Made by a program: the position numbers and the translations under genes. A stretch of DNA of 64,000 nucleotides from an uncultured Eubacteriales bacterium. GTDB lineage: Bacteria; Bacillota; Clostridia; Lachnospirales; Lachnospiraceae. The notes beneath the pieces were generated by a model, which saw only the letters and a list, made by a program, of their open reading frames with translations, was not told the DNA's origin and made no database searches. Below, piece by piece: positions 9,868 to 18,405 of this stretch; position 1 is the first letter of the stretch; every line of letters begins with the position of its first letter. The stretch spans positions 1 to 64,000 of the forward strand of contig OMYS01000022.1 of NCBI GenBank assembly GCA_900315305.1, read 5' to 3'.

Positions 9868-9903
9868 GAAAAAGAGCTCCGGGTTATCCGGGGCTCTTTT
9901 TTA
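9868..9903. terminator. Bidirectional terminator between glcK and the PBP gene
   Basis: A run of A, a stem gagctccgg/ccggggctc with one G-U pair and a tetraloop-like gttat are followed by seven T. It can end glcK rightward. The A run gives a T tail on the other strand for the convergent PBP gene, which ends at 9977. Confidence 0.8.
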
Positions 9904-9976
9904 TGCACACAGACTGTAAAAGCAGTGATGATAGGAAACCGATTTGTCTGTCAGGCGCCGTTTCGCAGATGACAGC

Positions 9977-12697
9977 TTATTCGCCTTGGTCGGCGTCGGC
10001 ATGCTCTCCGTCGTGTTCTCCGTCGTCATCGTTCTCATTGCCGGCAGCTTCATCACCGCCGGTCTCATCGCCGCCGGTATTTCCGGCAGCCGCATCGTCC
10101 TGCGTTCCGGCGAGCGCAGTGTTGTCTGCGCCGCCATTATCAGTGCCGTCTGCGGTATTGCCATTACCGGTGTCATCGCCGGCGGTGAAATCTGTATTTC
10201 CACCGGCAGTGTTTCCGCCGTTGTCCGTATCGTCGTTCTGATAGGCGGCCTTTGCCTGCGCTGCGGTCTGCTGATCCTCATCGGCAATGCTTTCATCAGA
10301 TGAATTGTTTCCCGCGGAAGGTACATAGAGCTCAATCGGGCTCGCGTCGAAATCCGTGTATTTGCAGACATTGCACTTCTTTGTCGGGATCTTGTCCCCG
10401 GCGACATAATCCTCCGAATCAAACGGGCAGGAGGATGAGGGGAGCATGCCCGAGTAGCCGCAGACGGTCATTTTCTTGATGTCATCCGGCTTGACGAAGT
10501 TCTTGATCTCTTCATTTTCGGTGATGCGGGACATGATCTTCTGCCAGATCAGCTTGTGATAGGTCCGGTAGATTCCCGAATCAGGGAGAGTTGAGTTGTC
10601 ATCATAGCCGGCCCAGACGCCCATCGTATAGTACGGCGTATAGCCGACGAACCAGACATTGCGGTAGTCGTTGGTTGTACCGGTCTTGCCGGCGACCGGC
10701 ATGTTGGTATCGAGCTGACATTCCGTTGCGGTTCCGGACTTTACGACGTCCTGCATCGCGCTCGTCAGGAGCCATGCTGTATCCTCACTGACTGCGCGGC
10801 TTGTTTCCGCTGTGTTGTCGATGACGGTATTTCCGTCCTGATCGAGGATCTTCGTATAGAAGATCGGCTTCGTGTAGGTACCGCCGTTTGCGATTGCCGC
10901 GTATGCGGCTGTCAGCTCCAGGTTCGTGACACCGTTTGTGATACCGCCGAGGGCGAGCGGCTGTACGACGTCCTTTGCGGGATCGAGTGTCGTGAAGCCG
11001 AACTTGAGCAGCTGGTTGTATGCCGCCTGCGGCGTGAGGGCCGTGATGGTCTTGACCGCGGCGACGTTGATGGAATTCGTGATCGCCTGGCGGACTGTGA
11101 TCCACCCGCGGTACTGTCCGTCAGAGTTGTGGACCGGCGTTCCGTTGCTGTAGGAATATTCCTCGTCCTTGATGTAGGTCCCGAGGTTCACGAGACCGCT
11201 CTCAAGAGCGGGCGCGTAGGTCGAGACGATCTTGAAGGTCGAGCCCGGCTGCCGTGTGACATTGGTCGCGCGGTTCAGCGTGAGCGACGCCGTCTTCTCG
11301 CCGCGGCCACCCTCGATGGCCTTGACATAGCCGGTCGTCTGGTCCATGAGGACGAGAGAAATCTGCGGCTCCGGCGTCCAGTTCGTTCTCTCTGCGACGA
11401 CCGTGTCACCTGCACCGACAATGTCCGCTTTGTACTCGTCGATGTAGGCCTGGCCCTCCTCTTCGGAGGAGAACAGGTCGCTGAACGAAGAGTCACTCAT
11501 TTTCTGCTGGAAATACGTGACAAGCGTCTCATCGCTGAAATTTTCGGTCGTGCCGTCGGAATGGCGGACAGTCAGCGCCCACTCGAGCGAGTACTGTGTG
11601 CCGTCCGGGTAGTTCGACTCATCGGAGACCTCCTCGTCACAGATCGCCTGGAGATCAGGGTCCTGCGTCGTGTAAATACGGAGTCCGCCGGAGTAGAGGA
11701 GCTGGTACGCCTGGTTCTCCGTGTATCCCTTCTGCGACTCGAGATCGCTGATGACCTGCTCAGTCAGCTCGTCGATGAAGTAGCTGTACACGGTGTTCTG
11801 CGTCGCCTCGACGTCCTGCGCCTGCTGAATCCGCGTGTACACGTCGTCGGCGAGCGCCTCGTTCATCTGGTCCTCTGTGATGTAGCCGAGCTCGAGCATT
11901 TTGTTCAGAACGCGCTTGCGCCGCTCCGCATTCTGCTCGGGGTGCGTGATCGGATTGTACTTCGCCGGGTTCTGTGTGATGCCGGCGAGGACCGCCGACT
12001 CGGACAGCGTCAGGTCCTTGACGTCCTTGTTGAAGTACTTTTTCGATGCGGCCTGCACGCCGTAGGTTCCGGCGCCGAGATTGATCGTGTTCAGGTAGTT
12101 TTCCAGAATCAGGTCCTTATTTTTAAGCTTCTCCTCGAGCTTCACCGCGAGATACTGCTCCTGGAACTTGCGCTTGATCCGGTCGATCAGCGTCTTCTCC
12201 TTGGTCCATGTCGTGAATACGTTGTTCTTGAGGAGCTGCTGCGTAATCGTCGAAGCGCCCTCCGTGAACCGGCCTCCGTTCTTGATGCCGGTGATGACCG
12301 CGCGGAGAATGCCCTTCGGGTCGACGCCGCTGTGCTGGTAGAAGCGCTCATCCTCGATTGCGACGACTGCATGCTGCAGGGACACCGGGACATCGTCGAG
12401 CGATACGGCGGTCCGGTTCGAGTCCGAGGACGTGAGCTTCTGGAGCTGGTTGCCTTCCGCGTCATAAATGAACGTCGCGTATCCGCTTGGCGCGATGTTG
12501 ATGCTGTCGACATCGGGCGCGTTGGCGATGATTCCGCGGACCATTCCGACCGTTCCGCATACGAGAACGACGACCAGGCAGATCAGAGCGGCGAACAGCA
12601 CGCGGAGGGTGACGGCCCCCACGCGCCTCTCAATCGACGGCTGGGTCGATGAGAGCTGTTCCTCTTTTTTTTCGATACCTAACTGTGTGTAATCCAT
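9977..12697 (-). CDS. Class A penicillin-binding protein (bifunctional peptidoglycan synthase)
   Basis: Polymerises and crosslinks peptidoglycan outside the membrane. It has a cytoplasmic tail, one membrane segment (about residues 28-52) and a glycosyltransferase domain with EDERFYQHSGVDPKG near residues 115-128. The transpeptidase has PGSTFKI (serine near 485), SNG-type residues and KTGTTNDYRN near 670. The last 110 or so residues are a Gly/Asn/Asp/Thr-rich acidic tail ending GEHADADQGE, likely disordered and wall-exposed. Total 906 residues. The ATG has almost no leader: the -10 lies six bases upstream (see promoter entry). ponA/mrcA-type; the exact paralogue is not assignable. Confidence 0.93.
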   Translation of the reverse strand: MDYTQLGIEKKEEQLSSTQPSIERRVGAVTLRVLFAALICLVVVLVCGTVGMVRGIIANAPDVDSINIAPSGYATFIYDAEGNQLQKLTSSDSNRTAVSLDDVPVSLQHAVVAIEDERFYQHSGVDPKGILRAVITGIKNGGRFTEGASTITQQLLKNNVFTTWTKEKTLIDRIKRKFQEQYLAVKLEEKLKNKDLILENYLNTINLGAGTYGVQAASKKYFNKDVKDLTLSESAVLAGITQNPAKYNPITHPEQNAERRKRVLNKMLELGYITEDQMNEALADDVYTRIQQAQDVEATQNTVYSYFIDELTEQVISDLESQKGYTENQAYQLLYSGGLRIYTTQDPDLQAICDEEVSDESNYPDGTQYSLEWALTVRHSDGTTENFSDETLVTYFQQKMSDSSFSDLFSSEEEGQAYIDEYKADIVGAGDTVVAERTNWTPEPQISLVLMDQTTGYVKAIEGGRGEKTASLTLNRATNVTRQPGSTFKIVSTYAPALESGLVNLGTYIKDEEYSYSNGTPVHNSDGQYRGWITVRQAITNSINVAAVKTITALTPQAAYNQLLKFGFTTLDPAKDVVQPLALGGITNGVTNLELTAAYAAIANGGTYTKPIFYTKILDQDGNTVIDNTAETSRAVSEDTAWLLTSAMQDVVKSGTATECQLDTNMPVAGKTGTTNDYRNVWFVGYTPYYTMGVWAGYDDNSTLPDSGIYRTYHKLIWQKIMSRITENEEIKNFVKPDDIKKMTVCGYSGMLPSSSCPFDSEDYVAGDKIPTKKCNVCKYTDFDASPIELYVPSAGNNSSDESIADEDQQTAAQAKAAYQNDDTDNGGNTAGGNTDFTAGDDTGNGNTADGTDNGGADNTALAGTQDDAAAGNTGGDETGGDEAAGNENDDDGEHDGEHADADQGE

Positions 12698-12703
12698 GGC
12701 CTT

Positions 12704-12732
12704 ATTATATCAAAAAGGAAATATGAATCCAA
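12704..12732 (-). promoter_or_regulatory. PBP promoter placed for leaderless initiation
   Basis: On the minus strand, TTGGAT, a 17-base spacer and TATAAT end at 12704, and the ATG begins at 12697. A normal +1 would fall on or next to the start codon. The only purine-rich sequence between them is AAGG, two bases from the ATG. Confidence 0.55.
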
Positions 12733-12762
12733 GATTCCAGTGGTGGTTTGAGGGAAGGGATA

Positions 12763-12771
12763 TGGTATACT
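12763..12771 (+). promoter_or_regulatory. Extended -10 promoter of yigZ
   Basis: TGG followed by TATACT forms an extended -10, 35 bp upstream of the yigZ ATG. No convincing -35 is present. It diverges from the PBP promoter within a 108-bp intergenic region. Confidence 0.5.
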
Positions 12772-12805
12772 GAAAAAAGATTACAGCGCGCAGGGAGAGA
12801 AGGCT

Positions 12806-13453
12806 ATGGCAATCGATTACAGAACGTTTATGCACGAGGGGCTCTCGGAGTACACGGACCGCAAGTCGCGGTTTCTCGGAGAGGCTGTCAGGGCCGCGAC
12901 GCAGGAGGAGGCCGAGGCGTATATTGCCTCTGTGCGAAAGCGGTACTATGACGCGAGGCACCACTGCTTTGCCTATATTGTCGGTGAGCCGGGAACGCCG
13001 GATGAGGTGACCCGCGCCGGTGATGACGGGGAGCCGTCCGGTACGGCCGGGCGGCCGATTCTCGAAATTCTGACCGGCCGTGAGCTTCATCATGTCCTAA
13101 TCGTCGTCACGCGCTACTTCGGGGGCACGCTCCTTGGCACGGGCGGGCTCGTTCGCGCCTATTCGTCCGCGGCGAAGGCAGCGGCCGAAAATGCCGGCCT
13201 GGTCACGGTGCGTGCGGGTCTTCGCATGAAGGTGACGGCCGGCTATGATCTGATCGGAAAAATGCAGTACCTCTTTGAGAAGAACGGCATAACGGTTGCG
13301 GGAACGGAATACACGGACAAGGTCGTCTTCCGAATCGTGATTCCGGCCGGAAATGAAGAGCGGACTCGGAAGCTGATCCGTGAGGCGACGAATGCGGCGG
13401 CCGTCTGCGAGGCAGACGGCGCGGAAATGTACGAGGAGCCTGTGAGAGAGTAA
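12806..13453 (+). CDS. yigZ: YigZ/IMPACT family protein
   Basis: 215 residues matching the YigZ/UPF0029 (Impact) family. The N-terminal domain holds DARHHCFAYIVG, the DDGEPSGTAGRPILE block and TRYFGGTLLGTGGLVRAYS, all diagnostic. The C-terminal ferredoxin-like domain follows. The family is widespread; bacterial members have no firm biochemical role, though relatives act on translation control. The ribosome site GGAGAGAAGG supports the start. It converges with ppiB, leaving four bases between stops. Confidence 0.93.
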   Translation: MAIDYRTFMHEGLSEYTDRKSRFLGEAVRAATQEEAEAYIASVRKRYYDARHHCFAYIVGEPGTPDEVTRAGDDGEPSGTAGRPILEILTGRELHHVLIVVTRYFGGTLLGTGGLVRAYSSAAKAAAENAGLVTVRAGLRMKVTAGYDLIGKMQYLFEKNGITVAGTEYTDKVVFRIVIPAGNEERTRKLIREATNAAAVCEADGAEMYEEPVRE

Positions 13454-13457
13454 GGTC

Positions 13458-13979
13458 TCAGCAGGTCTCCGGCTCCGGATAATCGATGCCGAAGGTCTCG
13501 ACAGTGACGGTATTCATTTTCTGCTCGGTGAGCGGCTTGTCCATCGGATCGGTCGGTGTCTCCGCAATCCGGTCGACGACATCGAGGCCCTCGATGACCT
13601 TGCCGAACGCAGCGTACTGGCCGTCGAGGTGCGGCGCGTCCGCGTGCATGATGAAGAACTGGCTGCCCGCTGAATCCGGGAACATGGTGCGCGCCATCGA
13701 GAGAACACCCTTTGTGTGGCGCAGGTCATTCCGGAAGCCGTTGCCGGAGAACTCGCCGCGGATGGAATAGCCCGGGCCGCCCATGCCTGTGCCGTCCGGA
13801 TCACCGCCCTGGATCATGAAGCCCGGGATGACGCGGTGGAAGATAACGCCGTCGTAGAAGTTGTGACGGATGAGGGAAATGAAATTATTGACTGTGTTCG
13901 GAGCGATTTCCGGGTAGAGCTCTGCCCGGATGACGCCGCCGTCATTCATTGTAATTGTGACGATCGGATTCTTTGCCAT
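13458..13979 (-). CDS. ppiB: Cyclophilin-type peptidyl-prolyl cis-trans isomerase
   Basis: 173-residue cytoplasmic cyclophilin without a signal peptide. The core is [20 protein letters not shown], with catalytic Arg in FHRVIPGF and [22 protein letters not shown] following. It speeds proline isomerisation during folding. The AAAGGAGA ribosome site fixes the start. It follows the unknown 102-residue gene by 37 bp on the same strand, so the two may be cotranscribed. Confidence 0.96.
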   Translation of the reverse strand: MAKNPIVTITMNDGGVIRAELYPEIAPNTVNNFISLIRHNFYDGVIFHRVIPGFMIQGGDPDGTGMGGPGYSIRGEFSGNGFRNDLRHTKGVLSMARTMFPDSAGSQFFIMHADAPHLDGQYAAFGKVIEGLDVVDRIAETPTDPMDKPLTEQKMNTVTVETFGIDYPEPETC

Positions 13980-14016
13980 AGTATGTCTCCTTTCAGATTG
14001 CCGGCCTGCAGCTTTG

Positions 14017-14325
14017 TCAGACGATCACCGGCTGCAGCCTGTTTAAAAGCGGAACGTTGACGACGACACGGCCTGTGTCTGTGTTGACCAGAGCGTCTGA
14101 CTTATCGCCGTCATTCCGGATAACTCCGCAGGGAATTCCTTCCGCGTGGCAGTAATTGTAGAGTGCCTTCTCGGAGGCGCCATCCCTTTTGCCGGTCGTT
14201 GCGCAGTAGTCCTGCACGGACATCATATAGGTGTCCTGCGTGACGTCGATCCACGCGACCATGTCCGGTCCTTCGATAATCATGAGCTTGGCCGAGTCAA
14301 GTTCGAGTACATGTGCTTTAATCAT
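14017..14325 (-). CDS. Small protein of unknown function
   Basis: A 102-residue protein I do not recognise. It is soluble, without signal or membrane segment. The first half reads as beta strands ([20 protein letters not shown]). The middle [20 protein letters not shown] looks helical, and the end [18 protein letters not shown] is again strand-rich. There are two cysteines (in DYCATT and NYCHAE) plus a third in [14 protein letters not shown] lies ten bases before the ATG, supporting real translation. It lies upstream of ppiB on the same strand. Confidence 0.6.
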   Translation of the reverse strand: MIKAHVLELDSAKLMIIEGPDMVAWIDVTQDTYMMSVQDYCATTGKRDGASEKALYNYCHAEGIPCGVIRNDGDKSDALVNTDTGRVVVNVPLLNRLQPVIV

Positions 14326-14440
14326 TTTCTATGTCTCCTGTCTGAAACGTGCCGGCAATGGACGGCACATTTGTCCGCTTCAAGAACCTTACCATCAAAT
14401 CAGGAATAACACAAGCGGAACATGACCGGCGATGAAACGG

Positions 14441-14490
14441 ATTACAGCCGCAGCTCACACGCATCCGGGATCATGCGGCGGTATCGGGAA
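14441..14490. repeat. Decayed fragment of the family A element
   Basis: attacag...cagCTCACACGCatccgggatcatgcgg...cggtatcggg follows the order of one end of the family A elements (for example 54374 onward) with deletions. There is no second end or target duplication. It lies in the roughly 180-bp gap between the unknown gene and the ABC exporter. Confidence 0.35.
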
Positions 14491-14506
14491 AAGGGCCGGT
14501 CCGGCA

Positions 14507-16333
14507 TCACAGCGGCGACCTGACAAGCTGCAGGCCGTCGGATGCCTGCGCGGACGTGTCTGCATTTCCGTAGAGCCTGTGCGAGATGGCGAGGACGGTT
14601 CTCCCGCGGGACGCGCGGCCGAGAGCGGTGAGAACGGTCTTCTCGGTGTCCGCGTCGAGATTTGCCGTGATCTCATCGAGGAGCAGGATTTCCGGGTCGG
14701 ACGCGATGGCCCTCGCGATGGAGAGGAGCTGCCACTGCCCGTGGGAGAACAGTGCCTCCATGCATTCTGTCTGAAAGCCCTGCGGCAGGCTCCGGATCGT
14801 CTCCGCGAGGCCGACCGTCTCCGCTGCGAGCTCCGCCTGGCTCTCGGAAATGCGCCCGTCGCGCAGCGTGATCTGGTCGAGAACGGTTCCCGGCACCGGA
14901 TGGAAGGTCTGCTCGACGCAGCCGAAGAGCGCTCTCCGGCTGCTGTCGGGGACGAGGTTTGCATTTTCCCCGAAAATGAGGACCTGCCCCGAGTCCGGGG
15001 TGTACAGCCCGAGAAGGAGCTTAAAGATCGTGCTCTTGCCGGCGCCCGTGCGTCCGATGAGCGTGTAATGACCGCCGCGCGGGATGGAGAAGCTTAAGTT
15101 CTTCAGAACGGAATCGCCGTTCTTGTATCCGAAGGAGACGTCGCGGAACTCGATGGCCGTGCCATGCGAAGCTTTGTCCGTAAGATAACCGGATTCTTCC
15201 GGTACAGAGAAGGCGGCTTCGCCGACTGCGTCTGCGCCCTGCGGTGTCTGACCTGCGGATTCTCCATCTGTCTTCGTATCCTTCGCCGTATGCCCTGCGG
15301 CCGCTTCTCCGTCCATGAGTGCGGCCGGCCGCTCCTCAAGGCGCAGGAATTCGTTGATTCTCTGTACGCCGGCGACGGCCTCCTGGATGGTCTGGATCTC
15401 CATGCCGATGCTCTCGATCGGCGAGAAGATCTGCGAGATGTACGCGATGACCGCCACTGAGGTGCCGACCGACATGCCGAAAAATGAGCGGATCCCTGCA
15501 TTTCCCGAGGCGGCGAGCAGCATGACGGCGGCGACGACGGCCGCCTGCGTCACGAGAACAACCGGCGAGTAGATGGAGTCATAGAAATTCGTTCGCTCGA
15601 TGGCCCTGAAGCTGTCCAGGATCGCGCTGTTGTAGCGCCTTCTCATGTAGCGCTCCTTGCCGAGCGCGTGGATAGTCCGGATATTGTGGATCGTCTCCGG
15701 CACGAAGTTCGTGACGCGCGCGAGCGCCTTCCGGTTGTCGAGCTGCGAGGCGAGCGTCCGCCTCTGGACGTGCCTTGTGAACAGGAAAATGAGAGGCAGC
15801 ACGGCAAGAAGCAGGAGCGCAAGCCCGCGGTTCCGGATGAAGAGGACCGCGAAAATGCTGATGATCTGGCACGCGTCCGCGAACATGCTGATGATGCCGG
15901 ACGTGAACAGCTCCTCGACCGTATCGGCGTCGAGCACGAAGCGCGAGGCGAGCGCGCCGGGGTCCATTTCCGTGAGCGTACCCGCAGGGAGGCTCGTGAG
16001 CTTCATGCACAGGCCGCTCCGGAGCGCATGTGTGATCGTCTGCCCGTAGATGCACAAGAGACTCTCGCGTGCGGCCTCAAGGACGCCTGTGAGGGCAATC
16101 AGACCGAACCACGCGAGGACAAGGGCAAATGAGACCGCCCTGCGCGCGGTCAGCCGGTCGATGAGATCGGCGAGGACGAGCGGCGGCAGGAGCGACGCGA
16201 TGACGGCCCCGACGACCGTCACCAGGATCCCGAGAGAAAGGAGCGGATGACTGCGGGTCGCCCCGAGGATAATCGCAAGAGACGGATTGCCCTTTGCGGA
16301 TCCGCCGGATATCTGTTTATTTTTTCTGCTCAT
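14507..16333 (-). CDS. ABC exporter half-transporter (membrane + ATPase), second subunit
   Basis: Fused type: six-helix membrane domain in the first 320 residues, then an ATPase with Walker A GRTGAGKST and Walker B EILLLDEIT. The signature is degenerate: FSHGQWQ instead of LSGGQ. A linker of about 50 residues rich in Gly/Ala/Asp (about residues 340-390) separates the domains. I place the start at 16333, where AGGAGG precedes the ATG, rather than at an upstream in-frame ATG. This overlaps the preceding exporter gene by 17 bp, implying coupling and a heterodimer. Substrate unknown; drug, lipid or peptide export are all possible. Confidence 0.88.
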   Translation of the reverse strand: MSRKNKQISGGSAKGNPSLAIILGATRSHPLLSLGILVTVVGAVIASLLPPLVLADLIDRLTARRAVSFALVLAWFGLIALTGVLEAARESLLCIYGQTITHALRSGLCMKLTSLPAGTLTEMDPGALASRFVLDADTVEELFTSGIISMFADACQIISIFAVLFIRNRGLALLLLAVLPLIFLFTRHVQRRTLASQLDNRKALARVTNFVPETIHNIRTIHALGKERYMRRRYNSAILDSFRAIERTNFYDSIYSPVVLVTQAAVVAAVMLLAASGNAGIRSFFGMSVGTSVAVIAYISQIFSPIESIGMEIQTIQEAVAGVQRINEFLRLEERPAALMDGEAAAGHTAKDTKTDGESAGQTPQGADAVGEAAFSVPEESGYLTDKASHGTAIEFRDVSFGYKNGDSVLKNLSFSIPRGGHYTLIGRTGAGKSTIFKLLLGLYTPDSGQVLIFGENANLVPDSSRRALFGCVEQTFHPVPGTVLDQITLRDGRISESQAELAAETVGLAETIRSLPQGFQTECMEALFSHGQWQLLSIARAIASDPEILLLDEITANLDADTEKTVLTALGRASRGRTVLAISHRLYGNADTSAQASDGLQLVRSPL

Positions 16334-18122
16334 TTGTGTCACCCTCCTCCTGAAGTGCAAAGAGCTCCCGGTAGTGCGGAATCTCCTTCAGCATCTGCTC
16401 ATGCGTCTGCACGACGGACCGGCCGTCCTCCATCCAGATGACCTGGTCGGTCTCCGGAAACAGGTACAGTCTGTGGGAAATGAGAATCACAATCGAATCC
16501 CGCGCGATTTCTCTCAGATTGCGGAAGACGGTCCGCTCGGTCTCCTTATCGAGGGCCGAGAACGGGTCGTCGAGAATGAGGACCGGCCTCCTGTGCGCCA
16601 GCGTGCGCGCGAGGGCGAGCCGCTGCTGCTGGCCGCCGGAGAGCAGTACGCCGCCGGTGCCGACGCGGGTCTCCGTGACGGCGGGCATCTCCGCGACCTC
16701 CCGGTCAAGACAGACGGCGGCCAGCATCTGCTGGAGACCCGTCCCGTCGTCTGTCAGGCAGTCGGAGCGGATGTCCGGGGCATCCGCGGCCACGGACTCA
16801 TCGCCCATCAGGACATTGCTGCGGATGGTGTCACTCATAAGCTCTGTGTCGTGCCCGAGATAGCCCACGATGCCGGAGAGCACCTGCGGAGACATACTCT
16901 TAAGCTCCGCCCCCGCGAACGTGATGGAGCCCTCATAGGGCTCCTCGCAGAGAAATGCGCGGCCGAACGAGGACTTTCCGCTCGCGACGGGACCTGTGAC
17001 GCCGATGATCTGTCCCGGCCCCGCGGTAAATGAGACGCTCCCGAAGCGGGGGTCTGCAAGGCCTGTGACGACAAGCTCTGCCGGGTCCTGCACAACAGGG
17101 GCGGCCTCCGCCTGGACGGGCTGCATGAGTCCCTTGATCCGCTTCCAGGACACCTGCGCCTTCTGGACCGCGTTGAAGAGCTTTGCGGCGTGGGAGGACT
17201 TGACGGCGAGCTTTGTGTAGCAGGACAGAAATGTCGTGAACGCGGCGAGGTTCCACGCCGTCCATCCCGTGTGAAGTACATTTCTGGACCCGAAGTACAG
17301 GATGAAGAGGCCGCTCGCCATGGAGACCACCTGATAGAGCGGGGGCATGGCGGACACCCAGATTTCTGCCCGCACGGAGGTTTTCTCGTAGTCCCTCAGA
17401 TGCTTCTCGTAATCCCTGTCCCGGCCGGCCTCGCAGCCGGAAATCCGGTAGGTGACTGCATTTCCTGCGCGGTCAAGCGTCGCCGCGTTGAGCCGGCCGG
17501 CAGATTCGCGGGCTGCCGCTCCGGTCCGCTGCACGAGAGACTTCATTTTTCCGGCGATCACATAGGAGACGGGAGGGAAAATAAGACAGAGCAGCGCAAG
17601 GCGCCAGTCGTAGAAAAGGAGCATGACGCAGTACGCGGCGAGCGCGACGCCTGTGTCGAAGATCTCCGTCGTGAATTTGCGCATGCCCTCCGCGCAGGCG
17701 TCGACATCGGACACGGCTTTCGTCATGACGGAGCCCACGTCGGCGTCTCTTAGCTCAGCGCTGCTCTTGTGAATGAGGTTCGCGTACAGAATCTCCTTCA
17801 TGCGTCTGCCCGTCGCGTTGGCGAACCGGCGCACATAGAGTCTCTTTAAGCTCCGCGCGAGCTGGACGGCCGCGATGACCGTCACGTACAGCGCGACGAG
17901 CCGCGCCATGTCCGGAAAGCCCGCCCTTCCTTTAAAGATATTTTCGAGACACTGGGCCATCTGGCCCTCGAACCACGGGCCTGCGATCAGCCCGATATTG
18001 TAAATGAGCCCCGTGACTGTGACGATGGCGAGGCTGCGCCATTCGGCGCGGAAATACGACGAGATCTTCTGAGGCTCGGCGATGGGAGTCAGAGGAGACG
18101 CCGCGTGCTTTGTTTTGTTCAT
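16317..18122 (-). CDS. ABC exporter half-transporter (membrane + ATPase), first subunit
   Basis: 601-residue partner of the following gene. The N-terminal membrane domain is followed by an ATPase with Walker A GPVASGKSS. The signature LLSGGQQQRLALART is complete and Walker B is PVLILDDPFSALD, with an Asp at the usual catalytic Glu place. In heterodimeric exporters one composite site is usually impaired. Here this Walker B change and the partner's broken signature would have to be mapped to sites. A TGGAG sequence lies before the ATG. Confidence 0.88.
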   Translation of the reverse strand: MNKTKHAASPLTPIAEPQKISSYFRAEWRSLAIVTVTGLIYNIGLIAGPWFEGQMAQCLENIFKGRAGFPDMARLVALYVTVIAAVQLARSLKRLYVRRFANATGRRMKEILYANLIHKSSAELRDADVGSVMTKAVSDVDACAEGMRKFTTEIFDTGVALAAYCVMLLFYDWRLALLCLIFPPVSYVIAGKMKSLVQRTGAAARESAGRLNAATLDRAGNAVTYRISGCEAGRDRDYEKHLRDYEKTSVRAEIWVSAMPPLYQVVSMASGLFILYFGSRNVLHTGWTAWNLAAFTTFLSCYTKLAVKSSHAAKLFNAVQKAQVSWKRIKGLMQPVQAEAAPVVQDPAELVVTGLADPRFGSVSFTAGPGQIIGVTGPVASGKSSFGRAFLCEEPYEGSITFAGAELKSMSPQVLSGIVGYLGHDTELMSDTIRSNVLMGDESVAADAPDIRSDCLTDDGTGLQQMLAAVCLDREVAEMPAVTETRVGTGGVLLSGGQQQRLALARTLAHRRPVLILDDPFSALDKETERTVFRNLREIARDSIVILISHRLYLFPETDQVIWMEDGRSVVQTHEQMLKEIPHYRELFALQEEGDTNEQKK

Positions 18123-18226
18123 TTTTTATACGCTCCATCCAAAGTGTTGATCCGGTTTGATTCATTTTACGGAAATAAGCCACGACTTTAAACAAGCCTG
18201 TTTCCAAAACTGACGATACTCTCTGT

Positions 18227-18348
18227 GTCAATGCGCGTCAAGAAAGCCCGGGACGAGTTTAGCTCCTGTTTATCAATCTTGTGGTGCTGGATATTTCCCG
18301 GGCAGGGACCCTGCGCGTGTGTACAGGAATGACGGAACGGTGTAAAAT
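18227..18348. promoter_or_regulatory. Divergent control region of the ABC exporter and the SDR gene
   Basis: Rightward, TGTACA (18320-18325), 17 bases and TAAAAT (18343-18348) could drive the SDR gene. Leftward, TTGACA is readable at 18232-18227 on the minus strand, without a good -10. cccggga at 18248-18254 is mirrored by tcccggg at 18296-18302, giving a possible large hairpin. Confidence 0.4.
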
Positions 18349-18405
18349 AGTTACAGATACAGGCCCTCGCCGGCGAAGACGGGCAGCGGCCGGAAAGGAG
18401 CGGAT

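Noticed and set aside
16334-16360. The upstream ATG as start of the second ABC exporter gene
   Set aside because: It adds MHFRRRVTQ, which reads straight through the AGGAGG ribosome site of the ATG at 16333.
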